Source: Novosphingobium sp.
Lineage (GTDB): Bacteria; Pseudomonadota; Alphaproteobacteria; Sphingomonadales; Sphingomonadaceae
Direction of reading: 5' to 3'
DNA length: 64,000 nucleotides
Assembly: GCA_017744735.1 (NCBI GenBank)
Contig: JAGIAR010000011.1
Span: forward strand, 1-64,000
Below the pieces are notes generated by a model. That model ran no database searches and was not told where the DNA came from. It was given only the letters and a program-made list of their open reading frames with translations. Made by a program: the position numbers and the translations under genes. Shown here piece after piece: positions 48,140 to 57,435 of the stretch; position 1 is the first letter of the stretch, and every line of letters begins with the position of its first letter.

Positions 48140-49438
48140 ATGATCCGCAGAGTCTCGGCGGCGCTGGCGCTTGCCGCCACCCCGGCCGGTGCCTTGGCGC
48201 AGGCGCCGCACGCTCCCGCCGTCGACAGCGGCGATACGGCGTGGATCCTCACCGCATCCGCGTTCGTCCTGCTGATGTGCCTGCCCGGTCTCGCGCTGTT
48301 CTATGGCGGGCTGGTACGGGCGAAGAACCTGCTTTCGGTCACCCTGCAATGCGGCGCAGTCGCCGCCGCGGCTTCGACCCTATGGGTCGTGCTCGGGTAC
48401 ACGCTGGCTTTCGGCCCCTCGGCGAATGGCTGGATCGGCGGACCGGGCCTGTCGATGTTCCGCAACCTCGCCGATTTGCGCTCAGGCACCGCTCTCTCCG
48501 AAAATACCTTTGCGCTGTTCCAGATGATGTTCGCCGCGATCACGCCCGCACTGATGGTCGGCGCCTGGGTCGACCGGGCGCGGTTCTCGTGGGTCGTGGG
48601 ATTTTGCGCGCTATGGGGCCTGGTGGTCTATGCTCCGGCGGCGCATTGGGTATGGGGCGGGGGCTGGTTGGCAGCCCGGCTCGGCACGCTCGATTTCGCG
48701 GGCGGCATCGTGGTCCACACCACCGCGGGGATTTCCGCCCTGGTGATCGCGCTCCTGCTCGGCCGGCGCGAAGGCTTTCCCGGCACGGCGATGCTGCCGC
48801 ACGCGCCGGGCCTGACGATGATCGGGGCGATGCTGCTGTGGGTCGGGTGGTTCGGCTTCAACGGCGGCTCGGCGCTGACCGCCTCCGGCAGTGCCGCGGG
48901 GGCGATCGTCAACACCCATGTCGCCGCCTGCACCGCGGCGCTGGTGTGGGTGCTGATCGAGCGCTTCACTTTCGGCAAGCCCACCAGCGTCGGCTTCGCC
49001 ACCGGCGCGATCGCCGGGCTGGCCTGCGTGACTCCTGCGGCCGGGTGGATTTCGCCCGGCGCGGCAATCCTGTTCGGCGCGGCCTCGTCCGCGGTCTGCT
49101 ATCGCGCGATCCACCTGATCAAGCTGCAGCTCAAGATCGACGATTCGCTCGATGTGTTCGCCGTCCACGGCGTCGGCGGGATGCTGGGATCGGTGCTGCT
49201 CGGCCTGTTCCTCTCGACCGGCCTCGGCGGAACCGGCTATGCCGCCGGGATGACGATGGGCCTGCAACTTTGGGCGCAGATCGCCGGCGTACTCGCGGTC
49301 GCCGCCTGGTCGGCCATTGCGACGCTGGCGCTGGCGCTGGGCGTCTCGCTGGTCGCCCCGATGCGGGTCAGCCGCGAGGAGGAAACCGAAGGCCTCGACA
49401 TCACCAGCCACGGTGAGCGTGGCTGGGAATTCGACTGA
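48140..49438 (+). CDS. amt: Ammonium transporter
   Basis: Amt imports ammonium across the inner membrane. The 432-residue protein has a signal-like leader ([16 protein letters not shown]), then 11 predicted helices. Family landmarks are [42 protein letters not shown] with the first pore histidine, [13 protein letters not shown], and [18 protein letters not shown] with the second pore histidine. The periplasmic phenylalanine gate and C-terminal [22 protein letters not shown] tail are typical. No glnK lies beside it in this window. It ends 10 nt before the DUF1348 gene. Confidence 0.96.
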   Translation: MIRRVSAALALAATPAGALAQAPHAPAVDSGDTAWILTASAFVLLMCLPGLALFYGGLVRAKNLLSVTLQCGAVAAAASTLWVVLGYTLAFGPSANGWIGGPGLSMFRNLADLRSGTALSENTFALFQMMFAAITPALMVGAWVDRARFSWVVGFCALWGLVVYAPAAHWVWGGGWLAARLGTLDFAGGIVVHTTAGISALVIALLLGRREGFPGTAMLPHAPGLTMIGAMLLWVGWFGFNGGSALTASGSAAGAIVNTHVAACTAALVWVLIERFTFGKPTSVGFATGAIAGLACVTPAAGWISPGAAILFGAASSAVCYRAIHLIKLQLKIDDSLDVFAVHGVGGMLGSVLLGLFLSTGLGGTGYAAGMTMGLQLWAQIAGVLAVAAWSAIATLALALGVSLVAPMRVSREEETEGLDITSHGERGWEFD

Positions 49439-49448
49439 GGAACAGACC

Positions 49449-49913
49449 ATGGCCCGCCCGCCCTTCCCCCCGTTCACCGCCGAAACCGCCGCGCAGAAGG
49501 CGCGGATGGCCGAGGACGCGTGGAATTCGCGCGATCCCGAACGGGTCTCGCTCGCCTATACCGAGGACAGCGAATGGCGGAACCGCGCCGAATTCCCGCG
49601 CGGCCGCGCCCAGATCGTCGAATTCCTCACCCGAAAGTGGGCCCGCGAGCTCGATTACCGGCTGATCAAGGAAGTCTGGGCGTTCGAAGGCAACCGCATC
49701 GCGGTGCGCTTCGCCTATGAGTGGCACGACGCGGGCGGCCAGTGGTACCGTTCCTACGGCAACGAGAACTGGGAGTTCGATGGCGAAGGCCTGATGGCGC
49801 GCCGCTTCGCCTCAATCAACGATCTGGCGATCGCCGAGATCGAACGGAAGTTCCGCTGGCCGAGCGGCGCGCGGCCGGAAGGCCATCCTGGATTGAGCGA
49901 ACTGGGGTTATAG
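49449..49913 (+). CDS. DUF1348 NTF2-like protein
   Basis: This is a 154-residue cytoplasmic protein. The family signature is very clear: [82 protein letters not shown], and a final [15 protein letters not shown]1348 belongs to the NTF2-like superfamily, and its function is unknown. The gene starts 10 nt after amt and may be co-transcribed with it. It ends at a hairpin. Confidence 0.93.
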   Translation: MARPPFPPFTAETAAQKARMAEDAWNSRDPERVSLAYTEDSEWRNRAEFPRGRAQIVEFLTRKWARELDYRLIKEVWAFEGNRIAVRFAYEWHDAGGQWYRSYGNENWEFDGEGLMARRFASINDLAIAEIERKFRWPSGARPEGHPGLSELGL

Positions 49914-49914
49914 C

Positions 49915-49942
49915 GCCTCCCGAGGAAGGCTTGGCGGGAGGC
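49915..49942. terminator. Hairpin between the DUF1348 and NMO-like genes
   Basis: GCCTCCCG (49915-49922) and CGGGAGGC (49935-49942) form a perfect 8-bp stem with a 12-nt loop, immediately after the DUF1348 stop and 14 nt before the converging NMO-like gene end. There is no U-run. Confidence 0.5.
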
Positions 49943-49956
49943 TAAGCGCCCACGCC

Positions 49957-51363
49957 TCAATCCCCGGTCAGAATCCGGTCGACCAGCTCCTTCACCGTCG
50001 GGGTGAAGTTGTTCGAATAGAACGGGTCCTGCTTGAAGCGGTAGGCCGCGTGGCCGGCGAACATCAAATTCTGCTCGGTGTCCCCGCCGTGCGCGATGTC
50101 CTGCAGGGTCTTCTGGATGCAGAAGCTGCGCGGATCGGCGAGGCGGCCGGTGGTGTAATCGTCATGGTCCTTCCACGACGAGAAGCCGCAATGCGACAGG
50201 CAGCCCATGCAATCGGCCTGGTCCTGGCGGATGATCCCGCGTTCCTCGGGGGTGACGAACACCACCGTGTCATCGGGCGTCTTGAGCGCTTCGGTGAAAC
50301 CAGCGCCCGCCCAGACGCGTGCCCGGTCGCGGTCCTTCGGCGCGACCCAGAAGTTCTTGCCCTTGACCCCGACGTCGAGCTCGACCGTATGCTCGCCCGC
50401 GGCGACCCGCGAATAGGGGATCTGGCGTTCCGAGCGTTCCTCGAGGTTGCGCAGGAAGGGGTTGCGCACCGCCGAGCTGTAGAAGCCGGTCGGCGAGAAG
50501 CGGTGGAGCAGCACATCGCCCGGATCGAGCGTGCGCAGACGGTCCTTCCACTGCTGCGGGATCGGGCTTTCGTGGGTCAGCAGCGGGCGGGTGCCATACT
50601 GAAAGGCGATCGAGCCGAGCTCGGGATTGTCGATCCAGTGGTCCCACTCGCGCAAGAACCACACGCCGCCGGCCATGATGATCGGCACGTCGTCCGACAC
50701 GCCTTCCTGGCGCATCGTTTCGCGCAGCAGCTTGACGCGCGGGTACGGATCCTCGGGCTTGAGCGGATCTTCCGCATTGGAGAGCCCGTTGTGGCCGCCG
50801 GCCAGCCACGGATCCTCGTAGACCACCGCCGCCATCAGATTGGCGACCTTGTTGTACGACCGCTTCCACAGCGCGCGGAAGGCGCGGGCCGAGCTGATGA
50901 TCGGGAGATAGTTGACGTTGAAGTTCGCCGCGATCTCGGCGAGCTTGTAGGGCATGCCGGCACCGCAGGTTACGCCGGTGACGAGGCCGCGGGTCTTCTC
51001 CAGCACGCCTTCCAGCACCGCCTGCGCGCCCCCCATTTCCCACAGCACGTTGATGTTGATCGCACCCTTGCCGCTGGCGATGTCGTAGGCCCGGCGGACC
51101 TGCTCGACGGCCCCGTCGATCGCATAGCGGATCAACTGCTCGTGCCGCTCGACCCGGGTGCGCTGGGGATAGACCTGCGGAATCGCATGTCCGTCCGCAT
51201 CATACGAATCGGCGTTGACCGCGCTGACCGTGCCGATCCCGCCCGCGGCCGCCCAAGCGCCGGAGGAGGCGTGGTTGGTGGCTGCGACGCCCTTGCCGCC
51301 TTCGATCAGTGGCCAAACTTCGCGGCCGCCGTAGAGGATGGGCCGTAATCCCTTGAAACTCAT
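49957..51363 (-). CDS. NMO-like FMN oxidoreductase with C-terminal cysteine cluster
   Basis: This 468-residue protein has the TIM-barrel character of the nitronate monooxygenase/FabK/PfaD group: PILYGGREVWPLIEGGKGVAATNHASSGAWAAAGGIGTVSAVNA, TCGAGMPYKLAEIAANF, YEDPWLAGGHNG, VPIIMAGGVWF and AFQYGTRPLLT. It is longer than typical NMO (about 320-370 residues). The extra C-terminal part carries CMGCLSHCGF, with a further Cys about 25-30 residues later (RSFCIQKT), which together could bind a metal or Fe-S cluster. The substrate is unknown. It is the last gene of a prfB-methyltransferase-NMO run. Confidence 0.85.
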   Translation of the reverse strand: MSFKGLRPILYGGREVWPLIEGGKGVAATNHASSGAWAAAGGIGTVSAVNADSYDADGHAIPQVYPQRTRVERHEQLIRYAIDGAVEQVRRAYDIASGKGAININVLWEMGGAQAVLEGVLEKTRGLVTGVTCGAGMPYKLAEIAANFNVNYLPIISSARAFRALWKRSYNKVANLMAAVVYEDPWLAGGHNGLSNAEDPLKPEDPYPRVKLLRETMRQEGVSDDVPIIMAGGVWFLREWDHWIDNPELGSIAFQYGTRPLLTHESPIPQQWKDRLRTLDPGDVLLHRFSPTGFYSSAVRNPFLRNLEERSERQIPYSRVAAGEHTVELDVGVKGKNFWVAPKDRDRARVWAGAGFTEALKTPDDTVVFVTPEERGIIRQDQADCMGCLSHCGFSSWKDHDDYTTGRLADPRSFCIQKTLQDIAHGGDTEQNLMFAGHAAYRFKQDPFYSNNFTPTVKELVDRILTGD

Positions 51364-51398
51364 GTACGTTCCTAAATAATGCGGACCCGCTGGCCGGG

Positions 51399-52139
51399 CT
51401 ATCTGCCCTTGGCATCACCTGGCTGGCGGCAGGGTTGTATGTCTTTCGGCTCGGGCCGATCCCCCACTGCCTCGAACTGCGCATAATAGCCTGCAAGCTC
51501 GGGTTTACGGACAAATTCGACCAGACGGAAGCCCACGTGATCCAATTCGCAGAACAGCAGCTTCGGCGGGATGCCGTGCTGGTCGGTCGGGCGGTCGACA
51601 TCGACCACCACCACCTGCCCGTGCTCGCGCAGCGCCGGGCGGAGTCGCCAGAGGAAGGCGTAGGGCTCGGTCACCTCGTGATACATGTGAACCATGAACA
51701 CCCGGTCGAAGCTGTCTTCGGGCAGCATCGGATCGTCCTCGGCGCCGAGCTTGATCGAGACATTGTCGAGCCGCTCGCGCTCGACCCGGCTGCCGAGCCG
51801 CTCGATCGCACCGCGATCGATATCCTGGGCCAGCACCCGGCCGTGGGTCCCGACCCGCTCTGCCAGGCGCACGGTGTAATAGCCCTCGCCCGCGCCGATA
51901 TCGGCGACGGTCATGCCCGGCGCGATATGCGCCAGATCCATCACCGTGGTCGCTTCCCGGCGATCGTCGCGCGCCTGTTCGCTCGCGCCGTTTTCTGAAT
52001 GGACGGAAACCGGGCGCGATGCGCGCGGGAATTGGCGCGCGGTCTCGGGACGATCCGACTGGTCGTCCTGCGCGGCACGGTCGCAGCCGTTCGCCAGCGA
52101 CGCGAGCAGCGCCAGGGAAAGAGCGGCGATCAGCCTCAA
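51399..52139 (-). CDS. Secreted class I SAM-dependent methyltransferase, TTG start
   Basis: This 246-residue protein starts at a TTG (52139) that overlaps the prfB stop (TTGA). The N-terminus RLIAALSLALLASLANGC is a signal peptide, with ANGC as an atypical lipobox (Asn at -2). A polar linker of about 45 residues follows, then a Rossmann methyltransferase: motif I VADIGAGEGYYTVRLAERVG, LAQDIDRGAIERL, and FMVHMYHEVTEPYAFLWRL. Location outside the cytoplasm would be odd, since SAM is cytoplasmic. Without the leader a cytoplasmic start at MDLAHIAPG would still give the domain. Substrate unknown. Confidence 0.8.
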   Translation of the reverse strand: MRLIAALSLALLASLANGCDRAAQDDQSDRPETARQFPRASRPVSVHSENGASEQARDDRREATTVMDLAHIAPGMTVADIGAGEGYYTVRLAERVGTHGRVLAQDIDRGAIERLGSRVERERLDNVSIKLGAEDDPMLPEDSFDRVFMVHMYHEVTEPYAFLWRLRPALREHGQVVVVDVDRPTDQHGIPPKLLFCELDHVGFRLVEFVRKPELAGYYAQFEAVGDRPEPKDIQPCRQPGDAKGR

Positions 52140-53263
52140 TCGACGTCTTCCACGTCGACGGTCTCGCCCGTGACTCGCTGCGCCAGCGCGGCCGAGATGA
52201 AATCGTCGATGTCGCCGTCGAGCACGTCGTCGGGCGAGGTCGAGGTGGCCCCGGTGCGCAGATCCTTCACCAGCTGGTACGGCTGAAGCACGTAAGAGCG
52301 GATCTGGTGGCCCCAGCCGATGTCGCTTTTGGACGCATGCACATCGCTGGCAGCTTCCTCGCGCTTGCGCATCTCCTCTTCGAACAGGCGCGCCTTGAGC
52401 ATGTTCATCGCGATTTCGCGGTTCTTGTGCTGCGAACGGTCGATCTGGCTCGCGACCACGATGCCCGACGGCGCGTGGGTGATGCGGACCGCGGAATCGG
52501 TGGTGTTGACGTGCTGGCCGCCCGCGCCCGAGGCGCGGTACGTGTCGATCTTGAGGTCCGCCGGATTGACCTCGATCTCGATATTGTCGTCGATCACCGG
52601 GAACACCCAAACCGAGCTGAAGCTGGTGTGGCGCCGGGCAGAGCTGTCGTAAGGGCTGATGCGGACCAGGCGGTGCACGCCGCTCTCGGTCTTCGCATAG
52701 CCATAGGCGTTCTCGCCCTTGATCAGCAGCGTGGCGCTCTTGATCCCGGCCTGCTCGCCGGCGTGATAATCGACCAACTCGACCTTGAAGCCGTGGCGCT
52801 CCGCCCAGCGGGTGTACATGCGCTGAAGCATGTTGGCCCAGTCCTGGCTCTCGGTGCCGCCCGCGCCGGCATGGATTTCGAGATAGGTGTCGTTGGCGTC
52901 GGCCTCACCCGAGAGCAGCGCCTGGACCTTGTCCTCGTCGGCGCGGTCGGCGAGCGCCTCGAGCGCGTCGAGCCCTTCGCGGATCGTGTCCTCGTCGCTC
53001 TCCAGCTCGCCGAGTTCGACGAACTCGACCGCGTTGGCCATCTCGTCCTTGATCGCATTGGCCGCGCCGATCGCACCTTCGAGCCGGCGCCGTTCGCGCA
53101 TCACCTGCTCGGCCTGCTTGGGATCGTCCCACAGGGTCGGATCCTCGACCCGCGCATTGAGCTCGTCGAGCCGGCGCACCGCGCGGTCCCAGTCGAGCGA
53201 GCGGCGCACCAGCGCCAGCGCGGCTTCGATCCGGTCGATATGGGCCTGCCCTTCGGCACGCAT
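52136..53263 (-). CDS. prfB: Peptide chain release factor 2
   Basis: RF2 terminates translation at UGA and UAA. From the ATG at 53263 (MRAEGQAHIDRIEAAL) the protein is 375 residues. It has the codon-recognition region VRISPYDSSARRHTSF (SPY, where E. coli has SPF), the peptidyl-hydrolase GGQ in SGAGGQHVNTTDSAVRI, and the RSYVLQPYQLVKD C-terminus. There is no programmed UGA frameshift, since the reading frame is continuous. It overlaps the methyltransferase gene by 4 nt. Confidence 0.96.
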   Translation of the reverse strand: MRAEGQAHIDRIEAALALVRRSLDWDRAVRRLDELNARVEDPTLWDDPKQAEQVMRERRRLEGAIGAANAIKDEMANAVEFVELGELESDEDTIREGLDALEALADRADEDKVQALLSGEADANDTYLEIHAGAGGTESQDWANMLQRMYTRWAERHGFKVELVDYHAGEQAGIKSATLLIKGENAYGYAKTESGVHRLVRISPYDSSARRHTSFSSVWVFPVIDDNIEIEVNPADLKIDTYRASGAGGQHVNTTDSAVRITHAPSGIVVASQIDRSQHKNREIAMNMLKARLFEEEMRKREEAASDVHASKSDIGWGHQIRSYVLQPYQLVKDLRTGATSTSPDDVLDGDIDDFISAALAQRVTGETVDVEDVD

Positions 53264-53363
53264 GGGAAGTCTCCGCAAAATTGAGCGGACCGCTTAGCGA
53301 AAGACTGCCGATTGTAAAGGCGGGCCGCCCACGGCGCACCCGCCTCCGCGCAAGTTGGCCCGT

Positions 53364-53906
53364 CTACTTGCCCTTGAGCGACCGCACCGCGGCAAGGCTG
53401 TTCGTAATGTGCTCTTCCGGCTTCATCGCGGTGTAGGCCAGCACGACCTTGCCTTTTTTCGAGATCACATAGGTGGTCCGGTCGGTCCAGCCGGTCGAGC
53501 TTCCGTCGGGCTTCTTGAGATCGACGTCGTATTCGGCCTTGATCGCATTGGTTGCCGCAGCCACCGGAAACTGCCCGGCGCAATGCTTCGACGAGAAATC
53601 GGCGAGCTGGTCGATATTGCCCATCGTCAGGCCGATCACCGTCGCGCCCGCCTTCTTGAAGTCCGGGATCGCCTGCGCGAACGCCGCCGCTTCGATGTTG
53701 CAGCCCGGCGTGAAGGCGGCGGGGAAGAAATAGAGCACCACCGGGCCCTTCTTCAGCGCGCGCTTCAGGTCGAAAGTCACCGGCTTGCCGGCCTGTGCGC
53801 CCTTGGCGACGAACTCGGGTGCGGTGGCGCCCTTCTTCAACGCGGCGTGGGCAGGTGCGGCGACCAGTGCCAGTGCGGCGCAAGCGGTCAGGGTGCGTGC
53901 GAACAT
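53364..53906 (-). CDS. Secreted peroxiredoxin (AhpC/TSA type)
   Basis: This thioredoxin-fold peroxidase is predicted to be periplasmic. The 180-residue protein from the ATG at 53906 starts with a signal peptide (LTACAALALVAAPAHA). It has the peroxidatic motif PAAFTPGCNIEAAAF (PxxxTxxC), KKAGATVIGLTMG, and TYVISKKGKVVL. A second Cys in KHCAGQFP may be the resolving residue of an atypical 2-Cys type. The ATG at 53912 is also possible, but GGGAGG lies 7 nt before 53906, which favours the second. Reductant and substrate are unknown. Confidence 0.88.
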   Translation of the reverse strand: MFARTLTACAALALVAAPAHAALKKGATAPEFVAKGAQAGKPVTFDLKRALKKGPVVLYFFPAAFTPGCNIEAAAFAQAIPDFKKAGATVIGLTMGNIDQLADFSSKHCAGQFPVAAATNAIKAEYDVDLKKPDGSSTGWTDRTTYVISKKGKVVLAYTAMKPEEHITNSLAAVRSLKGK

Positions 53907-53951
53907 GTTCATTCCTCCCAAAGCGGCCCGCCACGGGCAATCCTTAGCCGA

Positions 53952-56483
53952 CTAATAAAGCCCGCCCTGCTTTTCCGCAAAGCTTTCCGGCTGGCCGGTA
54001 CCGGTCTGGCCCGGGGCCGCGCCGGCTGCGGCCGTCTGTTCGCGCCGCTTGAGCTGGGCGATGATCAGATCGCGCATCGAATCGATGTCGTCCTGCAGCC
54101 CGCCGCCCCGGCGCGGCTCGGTGTCGGGTTTGAAGGCTTCCCAGATCGTCGCCGCCTTCGGATCCTCGGTCGGGGTGCTGTCGAACACCCGGCGGCCGGT
54201 GATGCGGTCGATCCGCACCATGCGGATGCCTTGCGGCGCAACGAACGGCTGGCCATTCCAGCGATCGCGGCTGAGTTGCACGAATTGCTTGAAGATCGGT
54301 GCCGCCAGCGTACCGCCCTGGGCATAGCCGCCCAGGCTGCGCGGCTGGTCGTAACCCATGTAGACCCCGGCGACGATGTCGGGCGAGCCGCCGACGAACC
54401 ACACATTGGTCGGCCCGCTGGTGGTCCCGGTCTTGCCGAACAGGGGGAAGTTGAGATCGCGCAGCACCACGGCGGTGCCGCGCTGAACCACGCCTTCGAG
54501 CATGTGGACGACCTGGAACGCGGTCCGCGGATCGAGCACCTGCTTGCCCGCAGGAGCCAGGCGCGGCATCGGCTTGCCGTCCCACTGATCCATGTTGCAG
54601 CCGGTGCATTCGCGCTCGTCCGCCCGCCAAATCACCTTGCCGTTGCGATCCTGCACGAAGTCGATCAGCGTCTGCTGGTGCTGCATCCCCTGCGCCACCA
54701 GCGCAGCGTAGGCATTGACCATCTTCGCCACGGTGGTGTCGCCCGCGCCGAGCGCGAAGGAGAGGTAATTGTCGTAGCTGCCGATCCCGACCCGGCGGAA
54801 GGTGCGGGTGACATTGTCCATCCCGGCATCGGCCGCGATATGGACGGTCATCAGGTTGCGCGACTGCTCGAGGCCCCAGCGCATCGTGTGCTCGCCCCCG
54901 CCGCCCTCGTTGCCGAAGTTGCGGAAGCATTTTTCCCCCAGCCCTGCGCCCTGGTAGACGCAATAGGCCTGGTCGGGAACCATCGTGGCCGGGGTCATCC
55001 CCTGGTCGAGCCCGGTGGCGTAGACGAAGGGCTTGATCGTCGATCCCGGCTGGCGGAGCGCCTGCGTCGCGCGGTTGAACGCGCCCAGGCGCGGATCGAA
55101 CCCGCCCTGCATCGCCAGCACGCGGCCGGTGTTGGGATCCTCGGCAAGGAACCCGCCCGAGATTTCGGGGATCGTCCGCACCTTCCACGACCCTCCGCCG
55201 GCGGGCGACGCGGCGATCACGTCGCCCTTCTTGAGCCGGTCGGGCAGTCCGACGAGCGGCGCCTGCGTTCCGTCGGCGAAACCGATCCGCGCCAGATTGC
55301 CGTCGCGCGACAGGACCGCGCCGACCCGCCAATCCTGGTAGTTGATCGAGAGGAAGGCGCCCTGCAGCCGGGCGCGCCAGTCGTCGTCGACGTCGATCGT
55401 GGTGATCGGCTTGTCCCAGGCCCTGCCGCCGCCATAGCGGATCAGCCCGGCGCGCAGCGCGTCGGCGCCGGCCTGCTGCAATTCGGGATCGAGCGAGGTG
55501 CGCACCCACAGCCCGCCTGCATAGACGCTGTTGGGGCCGTCGCTGGCCTGCTCGCCGAATTTCTCGATCAGTTGCCGGCGCACCTCTTCGAGATAGTAGC
55601 CGGCATCGACCGTGGTGTATTCCTGGCGCTGGTTCACCAGGCCGAGCGGCATCGCCTTGGCCGCATCGGCGCTGGCGCGATCGACGAAGCCGTTCTTGAC
55701 CATCTCGTCGAGAACCCAGTTGCGCCGCGCGATCGCCCTCGCCTCGTTCTGCGGGCGGCCGTATTGCTCGGGCGCCTTGGGCAGGATCGCGAGGAAGGCC
55801 GCCTCGTTCAGCTTGAGGTCGCCGACGTCCTTGTTGAAATAGGCGCGGCTGGCGGCCTGCACCCCGAAGCTGCGGCGGCCGAGCGGGATCTCGTTGAGAT
55901 AGAGCTCGAGGATCTGCTGCTTCGACAGCACGCCTTCGATCTTGCGCGCGAGCAGCATTTCCTTGAGCTTGCGCGTGACCGAATATTCGTTGCCGACAAG
56001 GATGTTCTTGGCGACCTGCTGGGTGATAGTCGAACCGCCCTTGGCGCGCCGGCCGCTGCCGAGCTTGCTCGCATAGTCGAACACGGCGCCCGCGAGGCCG
56101 GTGATGTCGACCCCGCCATGGGTCCAGAAGGTCTTGTCCTCGGCCGACAGATAGGCGTTGATCAGCGGCTTCGGAAAATCGCGAAACTGCAACTGGACCC
56201 GGCGCTCGCGCGCGTAGGAATCGACGATCTCGCCGTTGTAGCCGCGCACCATCGTGGGCAGCGGCGGCTGGTAGGTCAGCAGCGCGCGCGCATCGGGCAG
56301 CGTGCGGATGAGGGTGAACCAGACCACCGCATAGATCAGCAAAATCCCGCCGAGCAGGATCGAAACCCAGCGGAACCAGCGGCTTCGGCGCCAGTTCTCG
56401 CGAAACCAGGTGATCAGGGTCTGGGCCTCTCGGCGGATCCTGAGGTGGATCGGTGTCGGGGCGGATTGCGGGGCGTCGCTCAT
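53952..56483 (-). CDS. mrcA: Penicillin-binding protein 1A
   Basis: This bifunctional peptidoglycan glycosyltransferase/transpeptidase of the inner membrane has 843 residues. It has a short cytoplasmic N-terminus, a transmembrane helix (WVSILLGGILLIYAVVWFTLI), and a GT51 domain (SAEDKTFWTHGGVD, KGGSTITQQVAKNIL, RKIEGVLSKQQILELYLNEIPLG). An OB-like insertion follows, then the transpeptidase with SxxK in RQPGSTIKPFVYAT, SRN in EQSRNLMTVHI, and KTG in FGKTGTTSGPTN. The gene is co-directional with and 52 nt after the amidase gene. Functions in growth of the cell wall. Confidence 0.96.
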   Translation of the reverse strand: MSDAPQSAPTPIHLRIRREAQTLITWFRENWRRSRWFRWVSILLGGILLIYAVVWFTLIRTLPDARALLTYQPPLPTMVRGYNGEIVDSYARERRVQLQFRDFPKPLINAYLSAEDKTFWTHGGVDITGLAGAVFDYASKLGSGRRAKGGSTITQQVAKNILVGNEYSVTRKLKEMLLARKIEGVLSKQQILELYLNEIPLGRRSFGVQAASRAYFNKDVGDLKLNEAAFLAILPKAPEQYGRPQNEARAIARRNWVLDEMVKNGFVDRASADAAKAMPLGLVNQRQEYTTVDAGYYLEEVRRQLIEKFGEQASDGPNSVYAGGLWVRTSLDPELQQAGADALRAGLIRYGGGRAWDKPITTIDVDDDWRARLQGAFLSINYQDWRVGAVLSRDGNLARIGFADGTQAPLVGLPDRLKKGDVIAASPAGGGSWKVRTIPEISGGFLAEDPNTGRVLAMQGGFDPRLGAFNRATQALRQPGSTIKPFVYATGLDQGMTPATMVPDQAYCVYQGAGLGEKCFRNFGNEGGGGEHTMRWGLEQSRNLMTVHIAADAGMDNVTRTFRRVGIGSYDNYLSFALGAGDTTVAKMVNAYAALVAQGMQHQQTLIDFVQDRNGKVIWRADERECTGCNMDQWDGKPMPRLAPAGKQVLDPRTAFQVVHMLEGVVQRGTAVVLRDLNFPLFGKTGTTSGPTNVWFVGGSPDIVAGVYMGYDQPRSLGGYAQGGTLAAPIFKQFVQLSRDRWNGQPFVAPQGIRMVRIDRITGRRVFDSTPTEDPKAATIWEAFKPDTEPRRGGGLQDDIDSMRDLIIAQLKRREQTAAAGAAPGQTGTGQPESFAEKQGGLY

Positions 56484-56535
56484 GGTCGGGGGCGCCTTAG
56501 CACGGGGTCTTTGCCGGATGCCAGAAGGAAGCGGC

Positions 56536-57435
56536 CTATTCGGCCGGCGAAGGGGTGGAAGAAATCGCCGTGCCCGAATTCCGCGCGAAATAGATGCGGA
56601 TCGCGCGTTCCATCGCGTCGGCGAAACGGGCCTGACCTTCCGGCGAGGTCAGCCGCTTGGCATCGTCGGGATTGGTAATGAAGCCGGCCTCGAACAGCAC
56701 GCTCGGCACGTCGGGCGCGCGCAGCACGGCCAAGGCCGCCGAACGGCGCGGATCGGGGTGGAACGCGATGCTTCCCTGCCCTTCGCGCACGATCAGGCCG
56801 GCGAACTCGGCCGATTCCGCCTGGGCCCGCCGCTGCGATAGATCGACCAGGATCGCGCTGACCGCATCGCTGCGGCCCGAAAGCGAAATGCCGTTGACCC
56901 GGTCGGCGCTGTTTTCGCGCGCGGCGAAGCGCGCTGCCGCCTCGTCCGAAGCCTTTTCCGACAGCGTATAGACGCTCGCCCCGCTCACCCCGCCATCGTC
57001 GCCGGCCGAATCCGCGTGAATCGAGAGGAACAGATCCGCGCCGAGACGGCGGGCGATCTCGGCCCGCTCCTGCAGCACTAGGAAGGTGTCGTCGCTGCGC
57101 GTCAGGGCAACGCGGATGCCGCCCTGCTTCAGCAAGCGGTCGCGCAGCGCGAGCGCGAGCCCGAGCACCAGCCGCTTCTCCTCCATCCCGCCCCCGTTCG
57201 CGCCCGGATCGTGCCCGCCGTGACCGGCGTCGATCACCACCAGCGGGCGCGAGGCGTCGGGCGGCCCCTCGATCTTTGGCAGCCCGATCAGCCTGCCTGC
57301 GTCGGGCAGTTCGACCCGGATCACATAATCGCGGCCGAGCGCCGGGACCGGCAGTTTGAGCTTGAGCGCGTACAGCCCGGCCATGAGCACGACCGGGAAA
57401 AGGAACAGCAACAGGACCTGTAGTCGTTCCCGCAT
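56536..57435 (-). CDS. N-acetylmuramoyl-L-alanine amidase (Amidase_3, AmiC type)
   Basis: This zinc enzyme cuts the stem peptide from glycan during cell separation. The 299-residue protein has one N-terminal signal-anchor helix (LQVLLLFLFPVVLMAGLYAL) and the Amidase_3 domain with VVIDAGHGGHDPGANGGGMEEK, the SIHADSAGDDGG His motif, and LFEAGFITNPDDAKRL with the catalytic Glu. No AMIN domain is seen, so recruitment to the septum must differ from E. coli AmiC. Its start codon at 57435 borders the rne promoter region. PBP1A follows, giving a cell-wall pair. Confidence 0.93.
   Translation of the reverse strand: MRERLQVLLLFLFPVVLMAGLYALKLKLPVPALGRDYVIRVELPDAGRLIGLPKIEGPPDASRPLVVIDAGHGGHDPGANGGGMEEKRLVLGLALALRDRLLKQGGIRVALTRSDDTFLVLQERAEIARRLGADLFLSIHADSAGDDGGVSGASVYTLSEKASDEAAARFAARENSADRVNGISLSGRSDAVSAILVDLSQRRAQAESAEFAGLIVREGQGSIAFHPDPRRSAALAVLRAPDVPSVLFEAGFITNPDDAKRLTSPEGQARFADAMERAIRIYFARNSGTAISSTPSPAE

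Noticed and set aside
52136-53263. A programmed frameshift in prfB, as in E. coli
   Set aside because: The reading frame from the ATG to the stop is continuous, with no in-frame UGA near codon 26.
53355-56678. A 1,100-codon open frame antisense to PBP1A and the peroxiredoxin gene
   Set aside because: Its composition is unlike a real protein (Arg/His/Ala/Gly runs, no family motif). PBP1A with SxxK, SRN and KTG motifs explains the region.
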